55,285 bases of DNA, from positions 1 through 55,285 of the forward strand of contig JAUSIP010000009.1 in the NCBI GenBank assembly GCA_030648005.1. Direction: 5' to 3'. The notes beneath the pieces were generated by a model, which did not search any database, was not told the DNA's origin, and was given only the letters and a program-made list of their open reading frames with translations. Positions 41,760 to 50,181 of this stretch are shown here, one piece after another (positions within the stretch are counted from its first letter, which is position 1; every line of letters starts with the position of its first letter). Source of the stretch: a bacterium (GTDB taxonomy: Bacteria; Patescibacteriota; Minisyncoccia; Phycocordibacterales; UBA12445). A program made the position numbers and the translations under genes.

Positions 41760-42398
41760 ATGAATATTATTCCAGCCATAATCGGCAAAGATTTTAATGA
41801 GGTAGAGGAGAAGGCACTTTCCGTGAAGAACTTTACCACTTGGGTCCACCTCGACATAATGGACGGACTTTTTACACCAACAGAAAGCTGGTCATATTTC
41901 GATATCAAGAAAGGTCAAGCGAAAGATCTTAAGGTTGAGGTGCATTTAATGACTAGGCATCCTCTGCGCATTTTGTCTAAGTGGATCGAGGCTGGGGTAG
42001 ATAGGGTGATGGTGCATTATGAGTCGACAGATGTAAGGACACTTGCAAATATTTTACAAGAGTTGAATGATTCAGAGGTAGAAGCGGGAATAGTATTAGA
42101 ATATGAGACACCCATCTCTGTTCTGGATCAATTTATAGATCAACTCGATGTGGTACAGCTGATGGGTATCGCGCATATCGGATTTTACGGTCATCCGCTA
42201 GAATACGGGATTTATGACAAGGTTAAGAGTTTGCGAGCTAAGTATCCGGGTGTTACAATTAGCGTTGATGGCGGTGTGAATTTGAAGAACGCCGAGAAGC
42301 TGATGAAAGCCGGTGCAGATAATTTAGTTATTGGTTCTGCGATTTTCAGGAGCGAGAATATAGAAGAGACAATAAAGAATTTCAAAAATATAAAATAG
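41760..42398 (+). CDS. rpe: Ribulose-phosphate 3-epimerase
   Basis: 212 residues, TIM barrel. PAIIGKDFNEVEEK, WVHLDIMDGLFTP (metal His/Asp), VEVHLMTRHPLR and VTISVDGGVNLKNAEKLMKAGADNLVIGSAIF. It interconverts ribulose-5-P and xylulose-5-P. It is directly adjacent to the transketolase gene (ends TAG, then ATG at 42399). Confidence 0.92.
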   Translation: MNIIPAIIGKDFNEVEEKALSVKNFTTWVHLDIMDGLFTPTESWSYFDIKKGQAKDLKVEVHLMTRHPLRILSKWIEAGVDRVMVHYESTDVRTLANILQELNDSEVEAGIVLEYETPISVLDQFIDQLDVVQLMGIAHIGFYGHPLEYGIYDKVKSLRAKYPGVTISVDGGVNLKNAEKLMKAGADNLVIGSAIFRSENIEETIKNFKNIK

Positions 42399-43265
42399 AT
42401 GAGTTTACATGAAGGTAAAATAAAGGAGCTTGAGGTGATGGCGAACGAGATCCGCAAGTCCATCATCGAGATGCTTGTCGAGGCTGGCTCCGGCCACACT
42501 GCGGGTCCACTTGGAATGACGGATATTTTCACCGCTTTTTACTTTCATATTTTAAATCACGACCCGAAGGATCCGATGAAGGAAGATAGGGATAGATTGG
42601 TGCTATCTAATGGACACATCTGTCCGGTGCTCTATGCGACGATGGCGCATGCTGGTTATTTTCCCACAGAAGAGTTAATGACATTAAGGAAATTCGGTTC
42701 TCGTCTTCAGGGCCATCCTCATCGGGAATTCATGCCGTGGCTGGAGAACAGCTCCGGTCCCTTGGGGCTCGGTTTAGCACAGGCTGTAGGAATGGCGTTG
42801 GCGCAAAGGATCGATAAGGGTGTGTCGAGCAACCAATATGTTTATGCATTTTTAAGCGATGGTGAGCAGGAATGTGGCCTGACTTGGGAAGCTGCGATGC
42901 TTGCAGGTAAGAATAAGCTTCATAACTTGATAGCGGTTATAGATAGAAACAACATCCAGATCGACGGCTTCACGGAAGATATAATGCCGTTAGAGCCCTT
43001 GGCCGATAAGTGGCGGGCCTTCAACTGGCATGTGATAGAGATAGACGGACATAATTTCCAGGAGATTGTATCTGCTGTGGATCAGGCTAAGGCAATCTTT
43101 GAGAAGCCGACAATGATCATCGCTCACACCATTCCAGGCAAGGGGGTTGGCTTCACCGAGAAGCGTTTTGAATGGCACGGTAAGCCGCCAAATAAGGAGG
43201 AGGCGAAGCTGGCGCTGGAAGAGCTTAGAACTCTGGGTGGTAAGATAGTAAGTGAGCATCAATAA
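42399..43265 (+). CDS. Transketolase, N-terminal (thiamine-diphosphate) subunit
   Basis: 288 residues. EAGSGHTAGPLGMTDIFTAFYFH, ILSNGH-type SNGHICPVLYA, LQGHPHREFMPW, and the ThDP motif LSDGEQECGLTWEAAMLAG ... AVIDRNNIQIDG. It forms one half of a split transketolase; the C-terminal half is encoded next. It transfers two-carbon units between sugar phosphates. Confidence 0.95.
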   Translation: MSLHEGKIKELEVMANEIRKSIIEMLVEAGSGHTAGPLGMTDIFTAFYFHILNHDPKDPMKEDRDRLVLSNGHICPVLYATMAHAGYFPTEELMTLRKFGSRLQGHPHREFMPWLENSSGPLGLGLAQAVGMALAQRIDKGVSSNQYVYAFLSDGEQECGLTWEAAMLAGKNKLHNLIAVIDRNNIQIDGFTEDIMPLEPLADKWRAFNWHVIEIDGHNFQEIVSAVDQAKAIFEKPTMIIAHTIPGKGVGFTEKRFEWHGKPPNKEEAKLALEELRTLGGKIVSEHQ

Positions 43266-43269
43266 AATG

Positions 43270-43363
43270 GTAAAAAATTTAAAAATAAATAATAAAGTAT
43301 CTCTCACCCCGCTCCGCTAGAAGGGTTCGTTCACACTTCATTATTTATTTTGAAATTTTTAAC
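43270..43363. repeat. Palindromic repeat family A, copy 3
   Basis: Arms GTAAAAAATTTAAAAATAAATAATAAAGT and ACTTCATTATTTATTTTGAAATTTTTAAC around ATCTCTCACCCCGCTCCGCTAGAAGGGTTCGTTCAC. It separates the two transketolase halves, which are otherwise expected to be equimolar. Confidence 0.78.
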
Positions 43364-43372
43364 ATAATTTTT

Positions 43373-44362
43373 ATGATAGTAGAAAATCAAAAATTAAATC
43401 CGAAACTGTTTGACGCTGATGTGGAGAAGGTGCCTATTCGCAATGGCTTCGGCGAGGGGCTTCTTCAGGCCGGGGCGGAGGATGAGAAGATCGTCGGTCT
43501 TTGTGCTGACCTTACTGAATCCACCAAGATGCTGGCTTTTGCGGAGAAATTCCCGAAGAGGTTCATCGAGATGGGCGTGGCCGAGCAGAATCTTGCCGCC
43601 ACTGCTTCCGGTATGGCTGCGATAGGCAAGATACCATTTTTGAGTTCCTATGCCGTCTTCTCACCCGGTAGGAACTGGGAGCAGATCAGGACGACTATCT
43701 GCTATAACGACAGGAATGTGAAGATCGTAGGCTCGCATGCCGGAGTGTCTGTGGGTCCGGATGGCGGGTCACACCAGGCGGTGGAGGATATCGCTATTAT
43801 GCGGGTTTTGCCGAAGATGCGAGTGGTGGTACCGGCTGATTCGATTGAAGCGAAGAAGGCGACCTTAGCGATAGCCAAGAATGACGGCCCTGTTTACCTA
43901 CGGCTTGCAAGAGAGAAGACGCCGGTTGTAACGACAGCCGACTCACCATTTGAGTTCGGCAAAGCCAACTTGCTTTGGGAGAGCGATGCACCGTCAGTGG
44001 CTATAATCGCTTCCGGCCCTCTTGTCTATAACTCTCTGATGGCGGCTAAACAGCTCGAGACTGATGGGGTGAAGGTCTTAGTTCTGAATTTACATACTAT
44101 AAAGCCGATCGACAGCGAGGCTATAATATCTGCAGCTAAAAGAGCTGGTGCAGTGGTGACAGCCGAAGAGCATCAGGTGAACGGCGGTATGGGTTCTGCT
44201 GTGGCGGAGGTGTTGGCGGCCAACCACCCTGTACCAATAGAATTCATCGGTGTCCACGACCGCTTCGGTCAGTCCGGCAAACCGGAAGAGCTGATGGAGT
44301 ACTATGGTATGGGTGTTAAAGATATAGTTGCAGCGGTGAAGAAGGTGATGAGTAGGAAATAA
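43373..44362 (+). CDS. Transketolase, C-terminal subunit
   Basis: 329 residues. The pyrimidine-binding domain shows FIEMGVAEQNLAATASGMAA, SHAGVSVGPDGGSHQAVEDIA and ADSIEAKKATLAIA; the C-terminal domain has VTAEEHQVNGGMGSAVAEVL. The catalytic Glu is in MGVAEQN. Partner of the 42399 gene. Confidence 0.95.
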   Translation: MIVENQKLNPKLFDADVEKVPIRNGFGEGLLQAGAEDEKIVGLCADLTESTKMLAFAEKFPKRFIEMGVAEQNLAATASGMAAIGKIPFLSSYAVFSPGRNWEQIRTTICYNDRNVKIVGSHAGVSVGPDGGSHQAVEDIAIMRVLPKMRVVVPADSIEAKKATLAIAKNDGPVYLRLAREKTPVVTTADSPFEFGKANLLWESDAPSVAIIASGPLVYNSLMAAKQLETDGVKVLVLNLHTIKPIDSEAIISAAKRAGAVVTAEEHQVNGGMGSAVAEVLAANHPVPIEFIGVHDRFGQSGKPEELMEYYGMGVKDIVAAVKKVMSRK

Positions 44363-44367
44363 AATAA

Positions 44368-45351
44368 CTAAAACGGCAGGGGATAATCGATAAATCCGAG
44401 CTCGGATTCACGAAGAAGCCAGATCTTGGCGATTTTGGCGGGGAGATCGACGATGATCTTAGCGATGGTGCGTTCGTTCATGAGACCTTGGACTGGGCCG
44501 TCGGTCTGGTCGTTCATTAAGGTTTCTATCTCAGTTATATTCATCTGCGGTTTGATCTTTTCTGTTGCTGTTCGATATCGGTTGTAGGTTCCATTCGTAT
44601 TTGTATTGGCTTCGGATTCAGATAGCGAAGTTAGGTAGTGGTTAGTGTGTACGAATGGGGATTGAGGGCGGGTTAAAACGGCAGAACTTGAGTTGTATTC
44701 GATATTCCAGATCTTGCCTTGAGAATTAATAATATTACCGCTGTAGCCTAGTGCGCGGGGTATACTTTTAAGTTTCTCGAAATCCTTGTCCGGATCTTTG
44801 GTCTCCGAGAGCCATCTGGCAATCACATTTTTGGACAACCCCATTTTTGTTTCTTTTGAGACTAGTGAGTTGATGCATATAACGAAGCCGTTACTGTTGA
44901 TGCTTACAGAATTACCGCCGAGTGTGTTGAGGTAATATAGCTCCAGAATTTTAAGGTCTCGTATTTGTTTCTCTATGATATATATTTTGTCTTCCGCGTA
45001 TTTCTCCCAGTCTTCATTGTGGGCGATGAGCATGCCGTCGCTGGTTATAATCGTACTGCACTTCTCGCTATATTCTTCAGTAACTTCATCTTCAAGCGAG
45101 AGTGTATAGAGATCGGTGAAGTCGACGTTTGCACCCTTGGCATAGCCGTACATCTCTTCTACATATTCGGGGAAGTATTCCTGATTAAACTTCAGGAATT
45201 TTTTGGCGCGTTCCACTTTAGTTTTCCAATCTGACATTACTGAATTGCTGGCAACATTCTGCCTTACGATGTCGCCAAATTCTAGGCCCATCAATGTGCC
45301 TAGTTCGAAATTATCTTTAGCTTTAAATTGATGGAAGTTTTTGTGCGGCAT
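44368..45351 (-). CDS. C45-family autoproteolytic acyltransferase/hydrolase-like
   Basis: 327 residues. The segment SEKCSTIITSDGMLIAHNEDW has the cysteine and Asn/Glu-Asp pattern of the acyl-CoA:6-aminopenicillanate acyltransferase fold, in which Cys becomes the N-terminal nucleophile after self-cleavage. GNSVSINSNGFVICINSL and FVHTNHYLT also fit. The substrate is unknown; related enzymes cleave amide bonds of peptides or acylated molecules. No signal peptide. It converges on the transketolase gene with only a five-base gap. Confidence 0.75.
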   Translation of the reverse strand: MPHKNFHQFKAKDNFELGTLMGLEFGDIVRQNVASNSVMSDWKTKVERAKKFLKFNQEYFPEYVEEMYGYAKGANVDFTDLYTLSLEDEVTEEYSEKCSTIITSDGMLIAHNEDWEKYAEDKIYIIEKQIRDLKILELYYLNTLGGNSVSINSNGFVICINSLVSKETKMGLSKNVIARWLSETKDPDKDFEKLKSIPRALGYSGNIINSQGKIWNIEYNSSSAVLTRPQSPFVHTNHYLTSLSESEANTNTNGTYNRYRTATEKIKPQMNITEIETLMNDQTDGPVQGLMNERTIAKIIVDLPAKIAKIWLLRESELGFIDYPLPF

Positions 45352-45379
45352 GTTTTTTTAATTATGAATAGGGCGCAGG

Positions 45380-45560
45380 AAATAATTTTAAAAAATAAGC
45401 GAGCGGTGTGTTCATGGAAAGGGTTCTCGGAGGCGGCGCGGGCATGGTTTTTCATCTATTGATGAAAAGAGCGACGTCCGAGACAAAGCGCGAGCCCGGC
45501 TGGGGGCTCGACGCGTCCCTTTCCGGGGGCATACCCGAGCATATTTTTTAAAATTATTTT
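45380..45560. repeat. Palindromic repeat family C, copy 3 (inverted)
   Basis: AAATAATTTTAAAAAATAAGCGAGCGG at the left and CCCGAGCATATTTTTTAAAATTATTT at the right. GGAAAGGG/CCCTTTCC and several GC-rich inner hairpins lie between. The ends match copies 1 and 2 in the GAGCGG/CCCGAG core but differ in the AT arms, which remain self-complementary. Confidence 0.7.
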
Positions 45561-45570
45561 GCTTTAGATT

Positions 45571-46557
45571 CTAAATTTCCTTCAACTTGTAACCATACGG
45601 TGCGTCTTTCAAGAGCTCTTCTAATTCTTCACGCGAGAGTAACCCTTCCTGTGCGCCAATCTTCTGCACTACCGACATGGAATTGATCGGTCCCCAAAGA
45701 AGCGCTTTCTCAAGTGGCAGACCAAGACCCAGTGCTGCTACAACTGTCGAGGCGAAAGCGTCTCCCGCCCCCGTCCTCTCGTATGGTGGTGCAGGATCAG
45801 GATATGCGGGTACGAACCAGGCTGTCCTGCCGTTATAGGCGTAGGCGCCAGCAGGGCCGTCGGTTAGGACTATTACCTCCGGGCCGAGATCCTTGAGCAT
45901 TCGCATCAGTTTCTTAGGTTCTGATTCGTTCGTCTTCAGAATCATCTGCGCCTCTTCTTTGTTACAGAAAAATATTTTCGATCTTTTATAAAGTCCGCCT
46001 ATCTTCTCATATCCGAGCTTGATCTGGAATGTTCCGGGCTGGAAGGCTAGGTTGATTAGTGGGTGATCTGAAAGGAACCTCTTGATTACATCATGGAATT
46101 TAAGAGCGTTCTCGCCAAGGGAACTTAAGTAGATCCATTTAGGCGCCTCCATCTCCGGCAGGCTGTAAGGATACTTCTCATGTTTAATTAGTATTGTTCT
46201 GTCTGCTTCAAACCAGAGTACATAGTGGTAGTTACTTATTATACCTGGATGGGAGATGACATATTTTGTCGCAACTTTGTCCCGCATTAGAGATCCTAAG
46301 TTCTTCTTGCCTATTTCGTCGTCGCCCTGATTGGTCACGAGTGCAGATTTGAGTCCAAGTCTTGAAGCTGAGACTGCGGCGTTGGCGGAGTTGCCGACAG
46401 CGTAGATGAGCTTCACAAATTCGTAGGGAATTTTGTCGCCATAGCTGACGCAAAGTTCTCGCCGGTGCTTGGCTTCGTCAGTGTGGATATCAGCGGTGTT
46501 CAGTCTTATAAAAGCGTCGGCTACGATGTCTCCAATGGCGATAAAATCAAACTTCAT
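45571..46557 (-). CDS. PfkB-family carbohydrate kinase
   Basis: I start at the ATG at 46557 (MKFDFIAIGDIVADAF), 74 codons inside the track ORF, because on this strand TATAAT (46570-46565) ends seven bases before it. 328 residues. AVGNSANAAVSASRLGLKSALVTNQGDDEIG near the N-terminus and YERTGAGDAFASTVVAALGLG (catalytic Asp) near the C-terminus define PfkB. The substrate could be fructose-6-P, ribose or a nucleoside. Its position beside aldolase suggests a sugar-phosphate substrate, but that is inference. Confidence 0.88.
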   Translation of the reverse strand: MKFDFIAIGDIVADAFIRLNTADIHTDEAKHRRELCVSYGDKIPYEFVKLIYAVGNSANAAVSASRLGLKSALVTNQGDDEIGKKNLGSLMRDKVATKYVISHPGIISNYHYVLWFEADRTILIKHEKYPYSLPEMEAPKWIYLSSLGENALKFHDVIKRFLSDHPLINLAFQPGTFQIKLGYEKIGGLYKRSKIFFCNKEEAQMILKTNESEPKKLMRMLKDLGPEVIVLTDGPAGAYAYNGRTAWFVPAYPDPAPPYERTGAGDAFASTVVAALGLGLPLEKALLWGPINSMSVVQKIGAQEGLLSREELEELLKDAPYGYKLKEI

Positions 46558-46584
46558 ATACTTGATTATAACATAGAGGGAGAC

Positions 46585-46590
46585 TATAAT
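46585..46590 (+). promoter_or_regulatory. -10 box of the 43-aa ORF/fba unit
   Basis: TATAAT at 46585-46590, seven bases, ATG at 46598. Divergent from the PfkB -10 at 46570-46565, so one compact region serves both genes. Confidence 0.55.
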
Positions 46591-46597
46591 AGAAGTT

Positions 46598-46729
46598 ATG
46601 AAAAATTCAATAATAATTGATAAATCCTCAGGTGGACATAAACACAATTGTCTTAGATGCCTTCGTAGTCGAATAATAAAACTAGATGAACGAGTTAGGA
46701 AGGTGGAGGATAGGGTTTCCCAAAAATAG
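46598..46729 (+). CDS. 43-aa CxxC leader protein upstream of aldolase
   Basis: MKNSIIIDKSSGGHKHNCLRCLRSRIIKLDERVRKVEDRVSQK: one CxxC with nearby histidines, and a basic helix. It ends one base before the aldolase ATG and has a leaderless-type promoter. Too short for the ORF track, and it occupies part of the track ORF that was extended upstream of fba. It could be a leader peptide or a small metal-binding protein. Confidence 0.45.
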   Translation: MKNSIIIDKSSGGHKHNCLRCLRSRIIKLDERVRKVEDRVSQK

Positions 46730-46730
46730 A

Positions 46731-47609
46731 ATGACACTTCGGGAAACAATAAAGGAGGCGGAGAGTAAGAAGATTGCAATTGGGCATTTTAATATTTCCA
46801 CTTTAGACCAGCTTTGGTCTATCTACCGAGCAGCAAAAAGTCTCAATGTGCCCGTCATAATCGGCGTCTCGGAGGGGGAGCGCGATTTCGTCGGAGTTAG
46901 ACAGGCGGTTCTACTTGTTAAGAGTATTAGAGACGAGTTCAGCTACCCGATCTTTATTAACGCCGATCATACTTATTCATTTGAGAGAGTTAAGGAGGCG
47001 ATAGATGCCGGCTTCGATTCTGTGATCTTCGATGGCGCCAAACTTCCAATGGAAGAGAATATTGCTGTGACTAAAAAGTGCGTCGAGTATGCCAAACAGG
47101 TTTCAAAAAATGAAGAACGGGATATCTTGATTGAAGCCGAACTGGGGTATATCGGCAGTTCTTCAAAGATCCTGGACAAGATTCCGGAGGGCGCGGCGGT
47201 ATCTGAGGCGAACCTAACTACGGTCGCCGAAGCGGTACGTTTTGTGAGCGAGACGGGTATAGACCTCTTCTCGCCGGCGATTGGCAGTATTCACGGCGCG
47301 CTCAAGTCTGACCACGATCCTGACTTGAATATTCAGAGATTGATGGATATACGAAAGGAAGTTCATGTGCCGATGGTCCTGCACGGAGGTTCAGGGCTGA
47401 CGGATGAGAATTTTACTAAGGGTATCGATGCCGGCCTTTCTGTCGTGCATATAAATACCGAGATAAGGGCCGCTTGGAGGGATGCGCTTAAGAAGAGCTT
47501 GCTTGAGAGCGACCCGAATGAAGTGGCACCGTATAAAATTCTCGCTGGTTCATCTAAGGCTACAGAGGAGGTAGTTAAAAGGCGTCTTCAGCTTTTTAGT
47601 AAATTATAG
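46731..47609 (+). CDS. fba: Class II fructose-bisphosphate aldolase
   Basis: I start at ATG 46731 (MTLRETIKEAESKKIAIGHFN), 15 codons inside the track ORF. 292 residues. Zinc/catalytic motifs: INADHTYSFERVKEAIDAG, DGAKLPMEENI, IEAELGYIG, AIGSIHGALKSDHDP and MVLHGGSGLTDENF. It splits fructose-1,6-bisphosphate into triose phosphates. Confidence 0.92.
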   Translation: MTLRETIKEAESKKIAIGHFNISTLDQLWSIYRAAKSLNVPVIIGVSEGERDFVGVRQAVLLVKSIRDEFSYPIFINADHTYSFERVKEAIDAGFDSVIFDGAKLPMEENIAVTKKCVEYAKQVSKNEERDILIEAELGYIGSSSKILDKIPEGAAVSEANLTTVAEAVRFVSETGIDLFSPAIGSIHGALKSDHDPDLNIQRLMDIRKEVHVPMVLHGGSGLTDENFTKGIDAGLSVVHINTEIRAAWRDALKKSLLESDPNEVAPYKILAGSSKATEEVVKRRLQLFSKL

Positions 47610-47610
47610 C

Positions 47611-47638
47611 TTGCATTTTATCCCTAAATATATATAAT
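47611..47638 (+). promoter_or_regulatory. rplY promoter
   Basis: TTGCAT at 47611-47616, 16-base spacer, TATAAT at 47633-47638, seven bases, ATG at 47646. Confidence 0.7.
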
Positions 47639-47645
47639 TCTTCCA

Positions 47646-48320
47646 ATGACTGAATTAAAGGCGCAAAAGCGCGATATCTTCGGTAAGAAGCTCCACAAAC
47701 AGAGGGAAGCGGGACTTTTGCCTATTGTTGTATACGGCGCAGGCGAGAAGGCCACTAGTCTATTCGTTGATGCTAAAGAGTTTATCAAGGTTTGGAAACA
47801 TGCCGGAGAATCTTCTATTGTTTCTCTTCAGACACCTGAAGGCAAGAAGGATGTGCTGATACAAGAGGTATCTCTACATGTTGTCACCGACAAGCCTCTG
47901 CATGCCGACTTCTACTTAGTTAAGGCTGACCAGCTTATCAAGGTTTCTATACCTGTTAAATTCGAAGGTGTTGCACCTGCGGTTAAGACCTTCGCCGGCG
48001 TACTCGTTAAGGTTATGCATGAGATAGAGGTAGAAGCTCTACCTGGTAATCTCCCTCATGAATTCGTTGTTGATGTTTCAAAAATAGTAAATCTCGAAGA
48101 TCAGATAACAATCAAGGATCTTAAGGTTGGTGCGGGAGTTACGATCATGGCTGATGCTGACGACGTGATTGCTCTCGTATCTGTCGCTAAGGATGAGGTT
48201 GAAGAGGTTGTACCTATAGATCTGTCTAAGATCGAAGTTGAGAAGAAAGGTAAGGAGCCTAAGGAAGGAGAAGAGGGTGAAGCTCCTGCTACTGCCGCAA
48301 AAGCTGCTCCTAAAAAATAG
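47646..48320 (+). CDS. rplY: Ribosomal protein bL25 (CTC/TL5 type)
   Basis: 224 residues, the two-domain long form. LKAQKRDIFGKKLHKQREAGLLPIVVYG binds 5S rRNA, the C-terminal beta domain covers LIKVSIPVKFEGVAPAVKTFAG to DVIALVSVA, and an acidic/alanine tail follows. It ends two bases before repeat E. Confidence 0.94.
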   Translation: MTELKAQKRDIFGKKLHKQREAGLLPIVVYGAGEKATSLFVDAKEFIKVWKHAGESSIVSLQTPEGKKDVLIQEVSLHVVTDKPLHADFYLVKADQLIKVSIPVKFEGVAPAVKTFAGVLVKVMHEIEVEALPGNLPHEFVVDVSKIVNLEDQITIKDLKVGAGVTIMADADDVIALVSVAKDEVEEVVPIDLSKIEVEKKGKEPKEGEEGEAPATAAKAAPKK

Positions 48321-48321
48321 T

Positions 48322-48381
48322 GTCCCGACCTCTCGGGTCGAGGATCCTCGATTTTGAGTTAATCAAAATCGGGACTATAAT
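48322..48381 (+). repeat. Promoter-bearing inverted repeat family E, copy 2
   Basis: GTCCCGA at the left and TCGGGAC at the right, with inner palindromes CGAGGATCCTCG and GATTTTGA/TCAAAATC. The right junction ATCAAAATCGGGACTATAATG is identical to copy 1 near secA. TTGAGT (48354-48359), 16 bases, TATAAT (48376-48381), six bases, ATG 48388. Confidence 0.7.
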
Positions 48382-48387
48382 GAAAAT

Positions 48388-49755
48388 ATGCGAGCCTTTT
48401 TCATAACAGCCTTTTTGTTGTTCGTTGCTATATTGCCTATTGCTTCGGCTGCTGATCCGGTCTCTTGTGATACTATACATGACAATGAGTCAGAAGATGT
48501 TCTACAGGCGCGTCTTCGACAGTGCGAGGAAGATATTAAGGTGCAGTCGGCGTTGCTTAATGCTAAGGCATTGGAGTCCACAAACCTTGAGAGAGATCTA
48601 TCCGTTTTGGGTTATAGGATTAGTAAAAACAAACTGGAGATAAAGGCTCGAAACCTTTCTATTTTGGAACTTGATAATAATATCGATAAGAAGGGACAGG
48701 TGATAGAGGATCTGACTGCCAAGATCGGGCGCTTGAAGGATTCTACTTCTGAACTTTTAAAAAAGACCAGCGAAGTTGAATCCGCATCGCTAGTGGAGGT
48801 GATATTGACCACTAAGAATATCTCACAATTTTACGAGGATCTCGGGACATTCGATTCTTTACAGATCTCTATCGGGGATGCTGTATCTTCAATAAAGAAG
48901 TCTAAGAGTGAGGAGGAACAGCACAAGAAAGATCTTGAAGAGAAACAGCAGAAAGAGCGTTCTTTGAAGAGTTTGCAGGAGATAGAGAAAAGAAAACAGG
49001 AGGTTATACAGACGGAAAAGGACAGAATTTTTAAGGAAAGTAAAGGTCAGGAGAAGGCCTATAAAATAATATTAAGCAAGAAGCAGAGCTTGGTGAATGA
49101 GATTAAAAATAGGATCTTGAAGATTACCGGCGGAGGCGAGTTGACTTTCTCTGAAGCTCTTAAGATAGTCCGTGTTGCAGAGAGCGCTGTTGGTATTCGT
49201 TCCGCCTTCGTACTTTCGATCTTGACTCAGGAATCGGGCATGGACGGGATGATCGGTAAGAATCTCGGTAGATGTTTCTATAACACCCCCTGGAATAACC
49301 TGAGCGCTACTGTCATGGCGGACTCACAGAAGCCGTCTTTTTTGTATATTATGCAGGGTCTGGGTAAAGATCCGAATTCAACTCCGGTGTCATGTCCGAT
49401 TAATAAGGATGGTCAGTATGGAGGTGCGATGGGGCCGTCGCAATTTATGCCGAAGACCTGGTGGGATGAAAGGTCCGGAACTGGGTATAAAAATAGAGTG
49501 CAGAAGGTCACAGGATCCTCTTTCGCTTCGCCGTTTGAAAATCTTGACGCCTTCACTGCTACTGCACTTTATCTAAACGACGCGCTCGAGGGGTGCGAAA
49601 CTATCTATAAAACTACAACATCAAGAGAGAGTTGCGCGGCCGCGAAGTATTACTCCGGAGGTAATTGGAGGAAGCATATGAACGGCTATGGTGCCAGTGT
49701 TGCCCGCCGTGCCGCCGAATTCCAGAAGGATATCGATGTTATCGACTCGCAATAG
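48388..49755 (+). CDS. Secreted coiled-coil lytic transglycosylase
   Basis: 455 residues. Signal peptide (FFITAFLLFVAILPIASAA). A long coiled coil at about 40-230 (EEDIKVQSALLNAKALES ... KDLEEKQQKERSLKSLQEIEK) resembles the EnvC/PcsB type. A lytic-transglycosylase-like domain follows at about 255-450: AFVLSILTQESGMDG (probable catalytic Glu), YGGAMGPSQFMPKTWW and ALYLNDALEGC. It probably cuts peptidoglycan during division or growth. The promoter comes from repeat E. Confidence 0.85.
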   Translation: MRAFFITAFLLFVAILPIASAADPVSCDTIHDNESEDVLQARLRQCEEDIKVQSALLNAKALESTNLERDLSVLGYRISKNKLEIKARNLSILELDNNIDKKGQVIEDLTAKIGRLKDSTSELLKKTSEVESASLVEVILTTKNISQFYEDLGTFDSLQISIGDAVSSIKKSKSEEEQHKKDLEEKQQKERSLKSLQEIEKRKQEVIQTEKDRIFKESKGQEKAYKIILSKKQSLVNEIKNRILKITGGGELTFSEALKIVRVAESAVGIRSAFVLSILTQESGMDGMIGKNLGRCFYNTPWNNLSATVMADSQKPSFLYIMQGLGKDPNSTPVSCPINKDGQYGGAMGPSQFMPKTWWDERSGTGYKNRVQKVTGSSFASPFENLDAFTATALYLNDALEGCETIYKTTTSRESCAAAKYYSGGNWRKHMNGYGASVARRAAEFQKDIDVIDSQ

Positions 49756-49784
49756 TTGCCAAAAAGGTCGGGATTTGGTATATT
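49756..49784 (+). promoter_or_regulatory. rpmE promoter
   Basis: TTGCCA at 49756-49761, 17-base spacer, TATATT at 49779-49784, then GGAGGCC and ATG at 49792. It overlaps the end of the transglycosylase gene. GGAGG is present but would lie at the very 5' end of the RNA. Confidence 0.6.
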
Positions 49785-49791
49785 GGAGGCC

Positions 49792-50034
49792 ATGAAAAAA
49801 GAGATACATCCTACATACTTTCCAGAGGCCAAGGTTACCTGCGCATGCGGTAGTGCCTTTACTGTAGGCTCCACAAGGGAAAATATTAAAATTGAGATCT
49901 GTAGCGCCTGCCACCCATTCTTTACCGGTGAAGCCGGAAAGGTTCTTGATGTTGCCGGACGAGTTGAGAGATTCAAAGCAAGGCAGTCTAAGGCGGTTGC
50001 TAAGCCGAAGAAAGCACCGGCTAAGGCTAAGTAG
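49792..50034 (+). CDS. rpmE: Ribosomal protein bL31, zinc form
   Basis: 80 residues from ATG 49792 ([20 protein letters not shown]); the track start 12 codons earlier lies in the promoter. Zinc cysteines are in TCACGS and [11 protein letters not shown] basic Pro-Lys-Ala tail follows. It bridges the 50S and 30S subunits. Confidence 0.93.
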   Translation: MKKEIHPTYFPEAKVTCACGSAFTVGSTRENIKIEICSACHPFFTGEAGKVLDVAGRVERFKARQSKAVAKPKKAPAKAK

Positions 50035-50049
50035 AAGTTCTTAATTAAT

Positions 50050-50147
50050 AAACTACCAAATCTACGTGGTCTGGTTGAGGAAAACTCTGAAACTAAAGAG
50101 TCGACCCTGTTTTCCGACCCGAGGACCCGGAGATTTGGTAGTTTTTT
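50050..50147 (+). ncRNA. Structured RNA or long composite terminator between rpmE and prfA
   Basis: AAACTACCAAATCT (50050-50063) pairs perfectly with AGATTTGGTAGTTT (50131-50144), followed by T6. Inside, GGAAAAC/GTTTTCC and ACTCT/AGAGT hairpins nest, and GGTC/GGACC-type pairings are possible. It is too elaborate for a simple terminator. It could be a small RNA, an rpmE 3' element or a riboregulator; no known family recognised. Confidence 0.45.
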
Positions 50148-50181
50148 AATTTCAGAACTTATAGCTTATAATGTTTTAAAC

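Noticed and set aside
45571-46779. 402-aa version of the PfkB kinase
   Set aside because: The extra 74 N-terminal residues overlap the fba start region and the divergent promoters; PfkB homology starts at MKFDFIAIGD.
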